Assembly: GCA_963761475.1 (NCBI GenBank)
Contig: CAVXGT010000033.1
Span: forward strand, 33,004 to 97,003
Direction of reading: 5' to 3'
DNA length: 64,000 nt
Source: Ga0077555 sp963761475
GTDB taxonomy: Bacteria; Pseudomonadota; Alphaproteobacteria; Rhizobiales; Hyphomicrobiaceae
This document shows positions 16,335 to 24,177 of this stretch, in pieces; the stretch's first letter is position 1, and every line of letters begins with the position of its first letter. The notes under the pieces were generated by a model. The model was not told the origin of the DNA. It was given only the letters and a program-made list of their open reading frames with translations, and made no database searches. Made by a program: the position numbers and the translations under genes.

Positions 16335-17603
16335 TCAGAGGATGCTGCCGACGACGGCGCCGGAGAGCAACGTGGCCAACAGCCCCACAACTACGGCCCA
16401 GGGACCGAGGGCCACGATGTCGGCCCTGCGTTGCGGCACCATGGCGGTGAGGCCGCCAACCATGATCCCGAGCGAGCCCAGGTTGGCGAAGCCGCAGAGC
16501 GCATAGGTCAGGATCAGGCGGGAGCGGGGGGTGAGGGCGTCGGGCGGAAGTCGGGCCATGTCGAGATAGGCGACGAACTCGTTCAGGACCACCTTCTTGG
16601 CGATCAGGGCCCCTGCGACGGTTGCCTCGGCCCAGGGAATGCCAATGGCGAAGGCAAAGGGGGCGGCGATCCAACCGAGCAGCCGGTCGATCGAGAGTGC
16701 CACACCGAACGGCGCTGTGAGGGTGCCCAGGGCCGCATCGGCAAGCGCCACAAGGGCCGTGGCAACGATTAGCATGGCGGCGACGGCGACCAGCAGCCTG
16801 ACGCCTTCGGTGGTGCCGACGACAATGGCGTCCATGCTGGAGCGGGGGATGTCACCGGGAGGCTCGACGAGCTCGGTGCTGCCCTCATTGAAGCCATCGG
16901 GGTGAAGGAGGCGGGACAAGACCAGGGCCGCCGGCGCGTTCATGATGGAGGCCGCCAGGACATGGCCGGCAGCGCCCGGCAGAACGGGCTCGAGAATGCT
17001 GGCGTAGAGCGCCATGACGGTGCCGGCGATGGTTGCCATGCCGACAGCCATGGTGGCCAGGAGCGCGCCGCGGCCCATGCCGGCGAGGTAGGGGCGGACG
17101 AGCAGCGGTGCCTCGACCATGCCAACGAAGATGTTGGCGGCGGAGGAAATGGCCAACGGGCCACCAATGCCCAGCACCTTGTGGAAGAGCATGGCGAAGG
17201 CCTGCACGATGCGTTGCAATACGCCCCAATGGTAGAGCAGGCGGGTCAGGGCGCCGATCAGCAGGATGAGGGGAAGGCCCCGAAATGCCAGCATGAAGGT
17301 GGCTTCCGGCCGCTTGATGTCGAAGGGCGCCGTGCCACCTGCAAGATAGCCGAAAACGAGCTGCATGCCGGTGTCAGTCGCCGCCTGCAGGATGCGGACG
17401 AGGTCGGCCGCAGCCGTGAACAAGATCTGGGCCTGCGGCACCTTCAGCAGCAGGAGGGCCAGCGCCACCTGTAGGCTGAGACCAGCGGCGACCATTCTCA
17501 GGGCCGTCTTGGGGGCGAGACGGCGCTCGCCACGGCACATGGCCCAGGCGAGGAGGGGAATTGCAAACACGCCGATCAAGCTTTGCAGCGCCTGGGCCTG
17601 CAT
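16335..17603 (-). CDS. NupC/CNT-family nucleoside transporter
   Basis: Concentrative nucleoside transporter, 422 residues, about ten membrane helices. Family-defining stretches are present: FGYLAGGTAPFD, FRGLPLILLIGALTRLLYHW, MVEAPLLVRPYLAGM, and KKVVLNEFVAYLDM plus LTYALCGFANLGSLGIMVGG near the C-terminus. These correspond to the substrate-binding half-helices of CNT proteins. It should import nucleosides with Na+ or H+. GGGAG precedes the ATG. It is divergent from the acyl-CoA synthetase gene. Confidence 0.92.
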   Translation of the reverse strand: MQAQALQSLIGVFAIPLLAWAMCRGERRLAPKTALRMVAAGLSLQVALALLLLKVPQAQILFTAAADLVRILQAATDTGMQLVFGYLAGGTAPFDIKRPEATFMLAFRGLPLILLIGALTRLLYHWGVLQRIVQAFAMLFHKVLGIGGPLAISSAANIFVGMVEAPLLVRPYLAGMGRGALLATMAVGMATIAGTVMALYASILEPVLPGAAGHVLAASIMNAPAALVLSRLLHPDGFNEGSTELVEPPGDIPRSSMDAIVVGTTEGVRLLVAVAAMLIVATALVALADAALGTLTAPFGVALSIDRLLGWIAAPFAFAIGIPWAEATVAGALIAKKVVLNEFVAYLDMARLPPDALTPRSRLILTYALCGFANLGSLGIMVGGLTAMVPQRRADIVALGPWAVVVGLLATLLSGAVVGSIL

Positions 17604-17847
17604 GCCGCATCTCTCCCGAAGCCAACGTCATGCGAATCATTTCCGCGAGTTTAGCCCGCCTTTCTTCCAAGCGGTGGGGCCCTGGTGGGCGGGCCGTATT
17701 CTGGGTGCTTCGCACAGGCTGGGCCTACGGCTGGCGGATCGGGCTGTTGGTGCATGGGGGTGGCCCAAGCTGTGGCATGGTGTTTCGCTGCGTGCTATCG
17801 GCAGGGCAAAGTAGATCGCACATCCGCTCGGAGAGGGACTAAGACAC

Positions 17848-19470
17848 ATGAACGGTCCGGAACTCGCCAAGACGGCCGCCAACTTCGTTCCGCTGACGCC
17901 GGTCAGCTTCCTGTCACGGGCGGCCGGTTTTTTCGGGGGCAGAACAGCCGTGGTGCACGGCGACCGGCGCTTTACGTATCGGGAGTTCTATGCACGAGCA
18001 CGCCGCCTCGCGCACGCGCTGGCGAAAGCCGGCATCAAGCGTGGCGATACCGTGGCGATCCTGGCGCCGAACATTCCGGCGATGCTAGAGGCGCACTACG
18101 CTGCCCCGATGATCGGGGCGGTGCTCAACCCGATCAACATTCGCCTCGATCCCGGCGCAATCGCCTTCTGCCTGGAACATGGTGGCGCCCGACTGCTGCT
18201 CGCCGACCGGGAATTTCACGCGAGCATCCTGCCGGCGTTGGAGATGCTCGGGCCGAAGCGGCCGATCGTGGTGGACATTGCCGATGCGGAGACGGCGGAC
18301 GCGCCGCACCTGGGTGGCATCGAGTACGAGAGCTTCATTGCAGCGGGGGATCCTGCGTTTGCGTATGCGGGGCCGGTGGACGAATGGGATTCGATTTGTC
18401 TGCTTTATACCTCGGGGACGACAGGCAATCCGAAGGGCGCCGTCTACAGTCATCGCGGCGCCTATCTTGGCGCCATGGCCAACGCGCTGACGTTCAAGCT
18501 CGATCACGAGAGCCGGTACTTGTGGACGCTGCCAATGTTCCACTGCTCGGGTTGGACCTATACGTGGGCGGTGACGGCGGCGGGCGGCACGCACGTGTGC
18601 CTGAGGCGGGTGGAGCCCAAACGGATTTTCGACCTATGCGCGAGCGAGCGGGTGACGCACATGTGCGGGGCGCCGATCGTGCTCAACATGCTGGTGCATG
18701 CCCCGGACGGCGACAAGCGCGCACTGGCGACGCGGCCCAAGGTGGCGACCGGCGGGGCGGCGCCGCCGGCGATCGTGATCGAGCGGATGGAGGCGATGGG
18801 CTTCGAGGTTCTGCATCTCTACGGCACGACCGAGAGCTACGGGCCATCGACCTATTGCGCGCATCCGGCGGAGTGGGACGAGGGCAGTGACACGGACCGG
18901 CGCTATGGGCTGATGGCGCGCCAGGGCATTCCGGTCGTCACGATCGAGGACATGATCGTGGCTACGCCGGAGGACATGGTGCGGGTGCCGCAGGATGCGC
19001 AGACAATCGGCGAGATCATGCTACGCGGCAATACGCTGATGAAGGGGTATCTCAAGAACGAGGCGGCGACGACGGAGGCGTTTGCGGGCGGCTATTATCA
19101 CTCGGGCGATCTCGCCGTCTGGCATGGCGACGCCTACATCGAGGTCAAAGACCGCTCGAAGGACATCATCATCTCTGGCGGCGAGAACATTTCGTCGCTG
19201 GAAGTCGAGGAAGTGCTCTACCGGCATCCCGAGGTCATGGAAGCCGCGGTGGTGGCGCGGCCGGACGAGAAGTGGGGCGAGAGCCCATGTGCGTTCGTGA
19301 CGTTGAAGCCGGGTGCAAGACCAACCACGGCCGACGACATCATCGCCTATTGCCGGACGAATATGGCGGGCTTCAAGATCCCGCGGACCATCGTGTTCGG
19401 GCCGTTGCCGAAAACGTCGACCGGCAAGATCCAGAAGTTCGTGCTGAGAGAGCAGGCCAAGTCGTTGTGA
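17848..19470 (+). CDS. Acyl-CoA synthetase (AMP-forming)
   Basis: ANL-superfamily acyl-CoA ligase, 540 residues. The AMP-binding P-loop motif is LLYTSGTTGNPKGAVYSHRG (about residues 188 to 207); further motifs are HLYGTTESYGPS, YHSGDLAVWHGD, KDRSKDIIISGGENIS and the C-terminal KTSTGKIQKFVLRE with the catalytic lysine. It activates a carboxylic acid, probably a fatty or other organic acid, to its CoA ester. GGAGAGG precedes the ATG. The DUF423 and MFS genes follow in the same direction and may be co-transcribed. Exact substrate not readable. Confidence 0.92.
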   Translation: MNGPELAKTAANFVPLTPVSFLSRAAGFFGGRTAVVHGDRRFTYREFYARARRLAHALAKAGIKRGDTVAILAPNIPAMLEAHYAAPMIGAVLNPINIRLDPGAIAFCLEHGGARLLLADREFHASILPALEMLGPKRPIVVDIADAETADAPHLGGIEYESFIAAGDPAFAYAGPVDEWDSICLLYTSGTTGNPKGAVYSHRGAYLGAMANALTFKLDHESRYLWTLPMFHCSGWTYTWAVTAAGGTHVCLRRVEPKRIFDLCASERVTHMCGAPIVLNMLVHAPDGDKRALATRPKVATGGAAPPAIVIERMEAMGFEVLHLYGTTESYGPSTYCAHPAEWDEGSDTDRRYGLMARQGIPVVTIEDMIVATPEDMVRVPQDAQTIGEIMLRGNTLMKGYLKNEAATTEAFAGGYYHSGDLAVWHGDAYIEVKDRSKDIIISGGENISSLEVEEVLYRHPEVMEAAVVARPDEKWGESPCAFVTLKPGARPTTADDIIAYCRTNMAGFKIPRTIVFGPLPKTSTGKIQKFVLREQAKSL

Positions 19471-19517
19471 GGCGTGATGGCCATCGCTGCGCCAACCCGA
19501 GCCGGAGTGTCCGCACC

Positions 19518-19880
19518 ATGAGCTTCACGATTGCCCTTGCGCTTGCCGGCCTAATGGGGGCTGCGGGTATCGGACTTGCGGCGGCAGGCGCGCATGCAGC
19601 GCCCGGAGCCGGGCTCGGAAACGCTGCAAACATGCTGCTGTTTCATGCCGTGGCTGTCATGGCCGGCGTGGCGCTGGTCGATGGCGGCCGGCTAGCACGG
19701 CCGGTCGGCCTACTGGCGATCGCAGGCTTCATCGTGGGTAGCGCCCTCTTTGCCGGCGATATTTCCGCACGGGCCTTTCTCGGCCACCGCCTGTTTGCGT
19801 TTGCAGCGCCCGCCGGCGGCATGATGCTGATCGCGGCTTGGCTGGTGATCATCGTCGCAGCCCTACTCGGCCGACGATGA
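19518..19880 (+). CDS. DUF423 family small membrane protein
   Basis: Small inner-membrane protein of 120 residues with four hydrophobic segments, matching DUF423 (YgdD-like): LALAGLMGAAGIGLAAAGAH at the N-terminus, NAANMLLFHAVAVMAGVALV, then GSALFAGDISARAFLG and AAPAGGMMLIAAWLVI. Function unknown in the family. The start ATG at 19518 lies 48 bases after the acyl-CoA synthetase stop. Its stop overlaps the start of the MFS gene (ATGA). Confidence 0.85.
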   Translation: MSFTIALALAGLMGAAGIGLAAAGAHAAPGAGLGNAANMLLFHAVAVMAGVALVDGGRLARPVGLLAIAGFIVGSALFAGDISARAFLGHRLFAFAAPAGGMMLIAAWLVIIVAALLGRR

Positions 19881-21073
19881 TGACGCAGGCAGCGCAGGCG
19901 ACACATCGGCCGGGACATATCCTGCCCATCATCGTGGTCTCCCAGTTCGCAGGCACGGCGCTATGGTTCTCGGGCAATGCGGTGCTGCCCGATCTGCAGC
20001 TACAGTGGGGGCTCGGCGCAGATGCGATCGGCAATGTGACGACGGCGGTGCAGCTCGGTTTCATCGCGGGTACGTTGCTGTTTGCGGTGCTGGCGCTCTC
20101 GGATCGCTTCTCGCCGCGGCTGATCTTTCTCGTGTGCACGCTGCTCGGCGCCGGCGCCAACCTGGGCCTGGTGCTGGTGGATCAAAGCCTATGGTGGCTG
20201 GTCGTGCTGCGGTTCGCGACGGGGGTTTCGATTGCCGGTATCTATCCGGTGGGCATGAAGATCGCCTCGGGCTGGTTCCAGCGCGATCTTGGACGTGCGC
20301 TTGGCTTCCTGGTCGGCGCGCTGGTGCTCGGCACCGCGTTTCCGCATCTGGTCAGGGGGCTCGGGGCGACGCTGGCGTGGCAGTCGGTGATCATTGCGAC
20401 ATCGGTGATCGCGGTTCTGGGCGGACTGGCGATGACGGCACTGGTGCCCGATGGGCCATTCCTGAAGGCTGGGCAACCGTTCTCGGCAACGGCGCTCGGC
20501 GAGGTCTTCAAGTCGGGCAAGTTCCGGGCGGCATCGTTCGGGTATTTCGGGCACATGTGGGAGCTCTACGCGTTCTGGGCGTTCGTGCCGCATGTGTTGA
20601 CGTGGAAGGCCGAGACCGCGGGAGCCGCCGTCAATATTCCGCTGCTGGCGTTCGCGGTGATCGCAGTCGGTTCGATCGGGTGCATCGGCGGCGGGCTCAT
20701 CTCGGCGCGGATGGGCAGCGCGCGGGTGGCCTTCGTGCAGCTTGCGGTCTCGGGCGCGTTCTGCCTGGCATCGCCGCTCATTCTGTCAGGGCCGCTGGTC
20801 GTGGTGTTGGTCGCCCTGGTGGTGTGGGGGATCGTCGTCGTTGGGGATTCACCGCAGTTCTCGACGCTCAATGCGCGCCATGCGCCGCCGCACCTGGTGG
20901 GATCGGCGCTAACGATCGCCAACTGCATCGGCTTTGCCGTCAGCATCCTCAGCATCCAACTGCTGGGCCACGTGCTGGCAGGGCTGTCGCCGCAGTATCT
21001 GTTCGTGCTGCTGGTGCCGGGCCCGCTGCTGGGATTGTGGGCCCTGCGGCCGCTGCTGGGGGCAGAACACTAG
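19877..21073 (+). CDS. MFS transporter (CynX/NimT-like)
   Basis: Major facilitator transporter, about 398 residues, around twelve hydrophobic segments. The first helix region is IIVVSQFAGTALWFSGNAV; the MFS loop 2-3 and helix 4 region shows LALSDRFSPRLIFLV and RFATGVSIAGIYPVGMKIAS. The ATG at 19877 overlaps the DUF423 stop; a second ATG follows directly. Substrate unknown; the group includes cyanate and nitrite-like organic-anion carriers. Confidence 0.88.
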   Translation: MMTQAAQATHRPGHILPIIVVSQFAGTALWFSGNAVLPDLQLQWGLGADAIGNVTTAVQLGFIAGTLLFAVLALSDRFSPRLIFLVCTLLGAGANLGLVLVDQSLWWLVVLRFATGVSIAGIYPVGMKIASGWFQRDLGRALGFLVGALVLGTAFPHLVRGLGATLAWQSVIIATSVIAVLGGLAMTALVPDGPFLKAGQPFSATALGEVFKSGKFRAASFGYFGHMWELYAFWAFVPHVLTWKAETAGAAVNIPLLAFAVIAVGSIGCIGGGLISARMGSARVAFVQLAVSGAFCLASPLILSGPLVVVLVALVVWGIVVVGDSPQFSTLNARHAPPHLVGSALTIANCIGFAVSILSIQLLGHVLAGLSPQYLFVLLVPGPLLGLWALRPLLGAEH

Positions 21074-21076
21074 TGA

Positions 21077-21111
21077 GGCGCCGCGCCGTATTCGACCGAT
21101 GATGCGGCGCC
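21077..21111. terminator. Inverted repeat after the MFS gene
   Basis: GGCGCCGC and GCGGCGCC pair perfectly over 8 bases around a 19-base loop, starting 4 bases after the MFS stop codon. No U-tract follows. Termination is likely but not certain. Confidence 0.4.
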
Positions 21112-21294
21112 ATTGGGCTCGCAGCGAGGACCCGGGAACTCGGGCTGGCGATTTTGAAAATCGTGTCCGAAGCGCAAGGTCCGCTCGGCTTTGTTGCAGG
21201 CTCCGAACAGGCTTTGAGATCGAACAGAACTCAACAAATCGTTGCTTCTCAAGAGCATGCGACAAGCATGAAGAGGACGTCCAAAGCCACCAGA

Positions 21295-21486
21295 TCAGCC
21301 GCCGCGGCTGGCGTTGCGACGCTTGGCGTCGTTTTTAGGGGGGAGTTTGCTGCCGCTGGAGGAGCCGCTGAAGGCGCGCCGCAATCGGTCAATCAGCGTC
21401 GGGCCGCGTGGTGCGGCCTTTTCGGCTTCGGCGCGGCGCCGCTTGCCGAATCCTGAGGGCGCATCGGGATTGCGATCGGTCGTCAT
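21295..21486 (-). CDS. Small basic hypothetical protein
   Basis: A 63-codon frame beginning MTTDRNPDAPSGFGKRRRAE, very rich in Arg, Lys, Ser and Gly, with a possible amphipathic core TLIDRLRRAFSG. No family recognised. GAGG lies about 10 bases before the ATG. It sits downstream of the FYDLN gene in the same direction, with about 110 bases between, and could share its transcript. It could also be a chance frame. Confidence 0.35.
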   Translation of the reverse strand: MTTDRNPDAPSGFGKRRRAEAEKAAPRGPTLIDRLRRAFSGSSSGSKLPPKNDAKRRNASRGG

Positions 21487-21596
21487 GGCGGTTTTCAGCC
21501 TCGTTTTTCAGGCTCAAGGCGTGTCCCCGAGATCTGCCTGGTCGTGAACCCGGAAGCGCTGTTGCGGCACCTCAATGGTTGCCCTTGAGGCCGAGA

Positions 21597-21989
21597 TCAG
21601 TTGTCGGTGTCGTCGGAGTCGTCGGGCTCCACGAGGTCATCGACATCGTCGATCTCGTCGCCGTCCTCCGTCTCGAGAAGCTTATCGTCCTCGGTCTCGG
21701 TGAACTCGTCGTCGCCTTCACCGTCACCGGACTTGGCAGCGGTTGCGACGGGGGCGGGCGCCACGATCGGGAGGGGGGCGCTGGCGCGCCTGCCGCCCCA
21801 GGGATTCGGCCTAGCGTAGCTGTCGGTGTGGCGCGTCTCGGCCTTGACGATGTCGGCGAGAGGCCGGCTCGCGAGGCACATCGGGCACACGACGGGGTCG
21901 CGGCCGAGGTCGTAGAAGGATTCCTCGCAAGAGGTGCACGCGCGCTTGGTTCCGCGCTTCAACTTTCGTGCTGCAGCAGTCGTATCCAT
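21597..21989 (-). CDS. FYDLN-type acidic zinc-ribbon protein (TIGR02300 family), copy 1
   Basis: Small protein of about 130 residues. The N-terminal part has a four-cysteine zinc-ribbon pattern, CTSCEESFYDLGRDPVVCPMC, matching the alphaproteobacterial FYDLN family in which FYDLNRDP is the signature (here Gly replaces Asn). The C-terminal third is almost entirely Asp, Glu, Ser and Thr. The start MDTTAAARKLKRGT is chosen; about 48 codons upstream lack family character. A paralogue lies at 44235 to 44615. Function is unknown in the family. It lies downstream of the cold-shock gene, same strand, past a hairpin. Confidence 0.8.
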   Translation of the reverse strand: MDTTAAARKLKRGTKRACTSCEESFYDLGRDPVVCPMCLASRPLADIVKAETRHTDSYARPNPWGGRRASAPLPIVAPAPVATAAKSGDGEGDDEFTETEDDKLLETEDGDEIDDVDDLVEPDDSDDTDN

Positions 21990-22037
21990 CAGGGCTTCCT
22001 CGGACGATGGTCTTGCTGCCGGGGATCTCGCGGGCGA

Positions 22038-22060
22038 CCCGGAACCTCGATGGTTCCAGG
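22038..22060 (-). terminator. Hairpin after the cold-shock gene
   Basis: On the minus strand CCTGGAACC and GGTTCCGGG pair over 9 positions (one T-G) around ATCGA, 21 bases past the cold-shock stop. It may end that transcript or limit read-through into the FYDLN gene. There is no long U-tract. Confidence 0.45.
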
Positions 22061-22080
22061 CCGACCGTGAGATGACTTGC

Positions 22081-22293
22081 TCAGGCCATTTCAACCTGGC
22101 CGGCCTGCTTGCCGCGGCCTTTGCGATCGTCAACGAGGACGAAGCTCACCTTGTCGCCCTCCTTGATGAAGTTGATGCCTGCCTGCTCGAGGGCACTGGC
22201 GTGGATGAATACATCCTTCGTTCCGTCTTCAGGCGTGATGAAGCCGAAGCCTTTCGATGCGTTGAAGAACTTAACGATGCCATTGATCCGCAT
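22081..22293 (-). CDS. Cold-shock protein, CspA family
   Basis: Single-domain OB-fold nucleic-acid-binding protein, 70 residues. RNP1 appears as KGFGFITPE and RNP2 as DVFIHASAL, with GIVKFFNASKG at the N-terminus and VSFVLVDDRKGRGKQA near the end. The start ATG is preceded by AAGG at 9 bases. The upstream region has about 700 bases without a convincing gene, in keeping with a long regulated leader such as cold-shock genes often have, though no cold-box was identified. Confidence 0.95.
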   Translation of the reverse strand: MRINGIVKFFNASKGFGFITPEDGTKDVFIHASALEQAGINFIKEGDKVSFVLVDDRKGRGKQAGQVEMA

Positions 22294-22990
22294 ATAAAAC
22301 GACCTTGTTTGCGCGTTGATAGCCTGTCCGACTGGGCACGCGCCATGCCCAAGCGGAACCGATGTTTTGGAAAAGCGCAGGCGTCGATCTGACGCAAAAC
22401 TTAGCCAAATTCGTGCGTCGGGACATGATCGAGCCCGAAGCTTAGGCATACATGAGGTCTCGGATCGTTAATTGCAAGGGGAATTATTTTCTGGATCGAA
22501 TTTCCGACGCTGCGGCAGCCAAAAACGAGAAATTTTGACCGCAGCATGAATGCAGACGTGGAACTGGCGGATTTCAAGGGAGCTGAAGAAAAAGCGACCG
22601 TTGCAAACCTGAAATTCGGAGTCTCGCCGACCGATGCGGTGGACCGTTAACAGCGCAGGTCGAGGCAATTGAAAGAAAAGCAGGAGGCGCGTCGCTGCAT
22701 CGGGCTGCGGGTCACCAATTTCTGCAATAAAAATTGACTTGCCACAGTTGCCATGTGATCAACAGAGGCCTGCCCGTTGCGTTCAGCACGGCTCATTGCC
22801 AGTGCGATTGCCGGGCCCGGCCAGTTTAATGCCAAATGGCATTGTGCCATGTCTTGAATGTGACGTTTCAAGTGGTGGCTTTTGATTTTCTGATATTATT
22901 CCTCAGAACAATTTTTGGCTTAACTTTGTCATCGTGTCCAAAGATTTGGTTTGGGCATGTCCGTTGGTGAATGTGTGAAAGGGAGTTTCG
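22294..22990. other. Intergenic region, ~700 bases, between the cold-shock gene and the gene at 22991
   Basis: Divergent promoter region, visibly more AT-rich than its surroundings, with runs such as GGGGAATTATTTTCTGGATC and TTTTGATTTTCTGATATTAT. Frames here are short and without family sequence. It should hold the leader and promoter of the cold-shock gene and the promoter of the 22991-24066 pair. I see no RNA gene in it. Confidence 0.6.
22828..22843. promoter_or_regulatory. Perfect palindrome AATGCCA-AA-TGGCATT
   Basis: Two 7-base arms with perfect dyad symmetry around 2 bases, about 150 bases before the gene at 22991. The size and spacing are those of a dimeric repressor operator. No regulator gene is adjacent, so the role is a guess. 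Confidence 0.35.
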
Positions 22991-23203
22991 ATGCGAGCAA
23001 CCGTACGTTCTCATAAATTCAGGGTTGGCCAGAGTTTGAAATTCGCTCCCCGGCGGGTTGGATCTGTCGAAGCTGCAATGTTCTGTAAAGTCGTCCGGCA
23101 TTTGCCAATGGAAGATGGCGAGCCACTTTATCGGATAAAATGCTCGAATGAGGCGGTCGAACGGGTCGTCAAAGAGTATGCGCTGAGCCGGGACGAGGGT
23201 TGA
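22991..23203 (+). CDS. Small conserved-looking hypothetical protein
   Basis: Protein of 70 residues, starting MRATVRSHKFRVGQSLKF, with MEDGEPLYRIKCSNEAVERV in the second half. It resembles a group of small uncharacterised alphaproteobacterial proteins with a VGQ...EGEPQYRIKS...ERVV pattern, which suggests a small beta-barrel (SH3-like) fold; that is from memory of the pattern, not a search. GGGAG stands 5 bases before the ATG. Its stop overlaps the start of the next gene (TTGA), so the two are likely co-translated. Confidence 0.7.
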   Translation: MRATVRSHKFRVGQSLKFAPRRVGSVEAAMFCKVVRHLPMEDGEPLYRIKCSNEAVERVVKEYALSRDEG

Positions 23204-24066
23204 GCGATATCGTCTCGCGCAATGGGCGGCGAGACAGCGATGGAGCGCTTGCGATCGAAACGAGATCTGGATTGGGGGGCGGGACCGGTGTCCGCGGCCT
23301 GGTGAGCGCGGCGCTGGCAATGCTTGTCGCGTTGGTGTTGTCGAGCGTTCCGTGCAGCGCGCAAGTCGCGGCAACTGGCGGAATTGCCGCTGATGCGGCG
23401 GCAGGCTGGGATGCCACGGGATCGGCATGCCGGACAGGTTTCCGACGAAGAGGGGACGGTTGTGTCCGGATCGTGCTGCCGGACAACGCCTTTTTCGCAA
23501 AGGATGGTTTCGAGCGGGGATGGCAGTGCCGACACGGTTATCTCAGGGAAGGGAACGCGTGCCGGAAGATCGCCGTGCCGGACCATGGTTTTCTGACCGG
23601 GGTCGAGTATGGAGGCGGGTGGGACTGCGAGCGGGGTTACCGCAAATCGCCGACGGCTTGCCTGGAGATCAAACTACCTGCGAATGCCTATCTTTCAGGT
23701 TCTGCGTTCGGTAGCGGGTGGGAATGTTCGCCGGGGCATCGCAAGACCGGCGAGGCGTGTCTTCGGGTGCAGGTGCCGGAGAATGCCTATGCGACGGGAG
23801 AAACGAGCGGTCGGGGTTGGGCGTGCTTTCGCGGATTTGCCGTTTCTGGCGATACGTGTGCTGCCATAACGCTGCCAGCCAACGCGTATCTCGATACCGC
23901 TGGGCGGGATTTCAAATGTGAGCGGGGGCATCGGCGCCAGGGGCAGGTGTGCGTGGCGCTGGTGTTGCCGGAGCATGCGTTTGTCGATCCGACCGGCAAC
24001 GATTGGGCGTGTGGCAAGCCCTACAGGCGCCGGGAAGGCGCGTGTGCGCTCGATGAGGATCGTTAA
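23200..24066 (+). CDS. Secreted protein with seven cysteine-rich ~33-residue repeats
   Basis: Protein of up to 288 residues. It opens with TTG overlapping the previous stop, then a long N-region and a signal-like core (VSAALAMLVALVLSSVPCSA). The mature part is built from seven units (the last incomplete) of the form W-x-C-x-x-G-[YHF]-R-x-x-G-x-x-C-x-x-[IV]-x-[LV]-P-x-[NH]-A-[YF]. Examples are GWDCERGYRKSPTACLEIKL and GWECSPGHRKTGEACLRVQV. Each unit has two cysteines, presumably forming a disulfide in the periplasm or outside. I know no function for such repeats. The TTG start is supported only by the overlap; GTG further in is possible. Confidence 0.75.
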   Translation: MSDIVSRNGRRDSDGALAIETRSGLGGGTGVRGLVSAALAMLVALVLSSVPCSAQVAATGGIAADAAAGWDATGSACRTGFRRRGDGCVRIVLPDNAFFAKDGFERGWQCRHGYLREGNACRKIAVPDHGFLTGVEYGGGWDCERGYRKSPTACLEIKLPANAYLSGSAFGSGWECSPGHRKTGEACLRVQVPENAYATGETSGRGWACFRGFAVSGDTCAAITLPANAYLDTAGRDFKCERGHRRQGQVCVALVLPEHAFVDPTGNDWACGKPYRRREGACALDEDR

Positions 24067-24177
24067 GGAGCCGGCGGGCGGGTCCAAGGACCGATTGCGG
24101 GCAGAGGGCGGCGACAGCCGGCGGTGGATCTGCTATCGGTCGGGAAAAATTCAACGTCGCGCTATGCTCGAGGCCAA

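Noticed and set aside
21150..21270. A tRNA-Ser-like stretch around ATTTTGAAAATCG
   Set aside because: No acceptor stem, T-loop or CCA could be found around it.
23611..23700. The cysteine-repeat region as a DNA-level tandem repeat
   Set aside because: The units are alike in protein but differ strongly in DNA, so they are old protein repeats rather than a recent DNA expansion.
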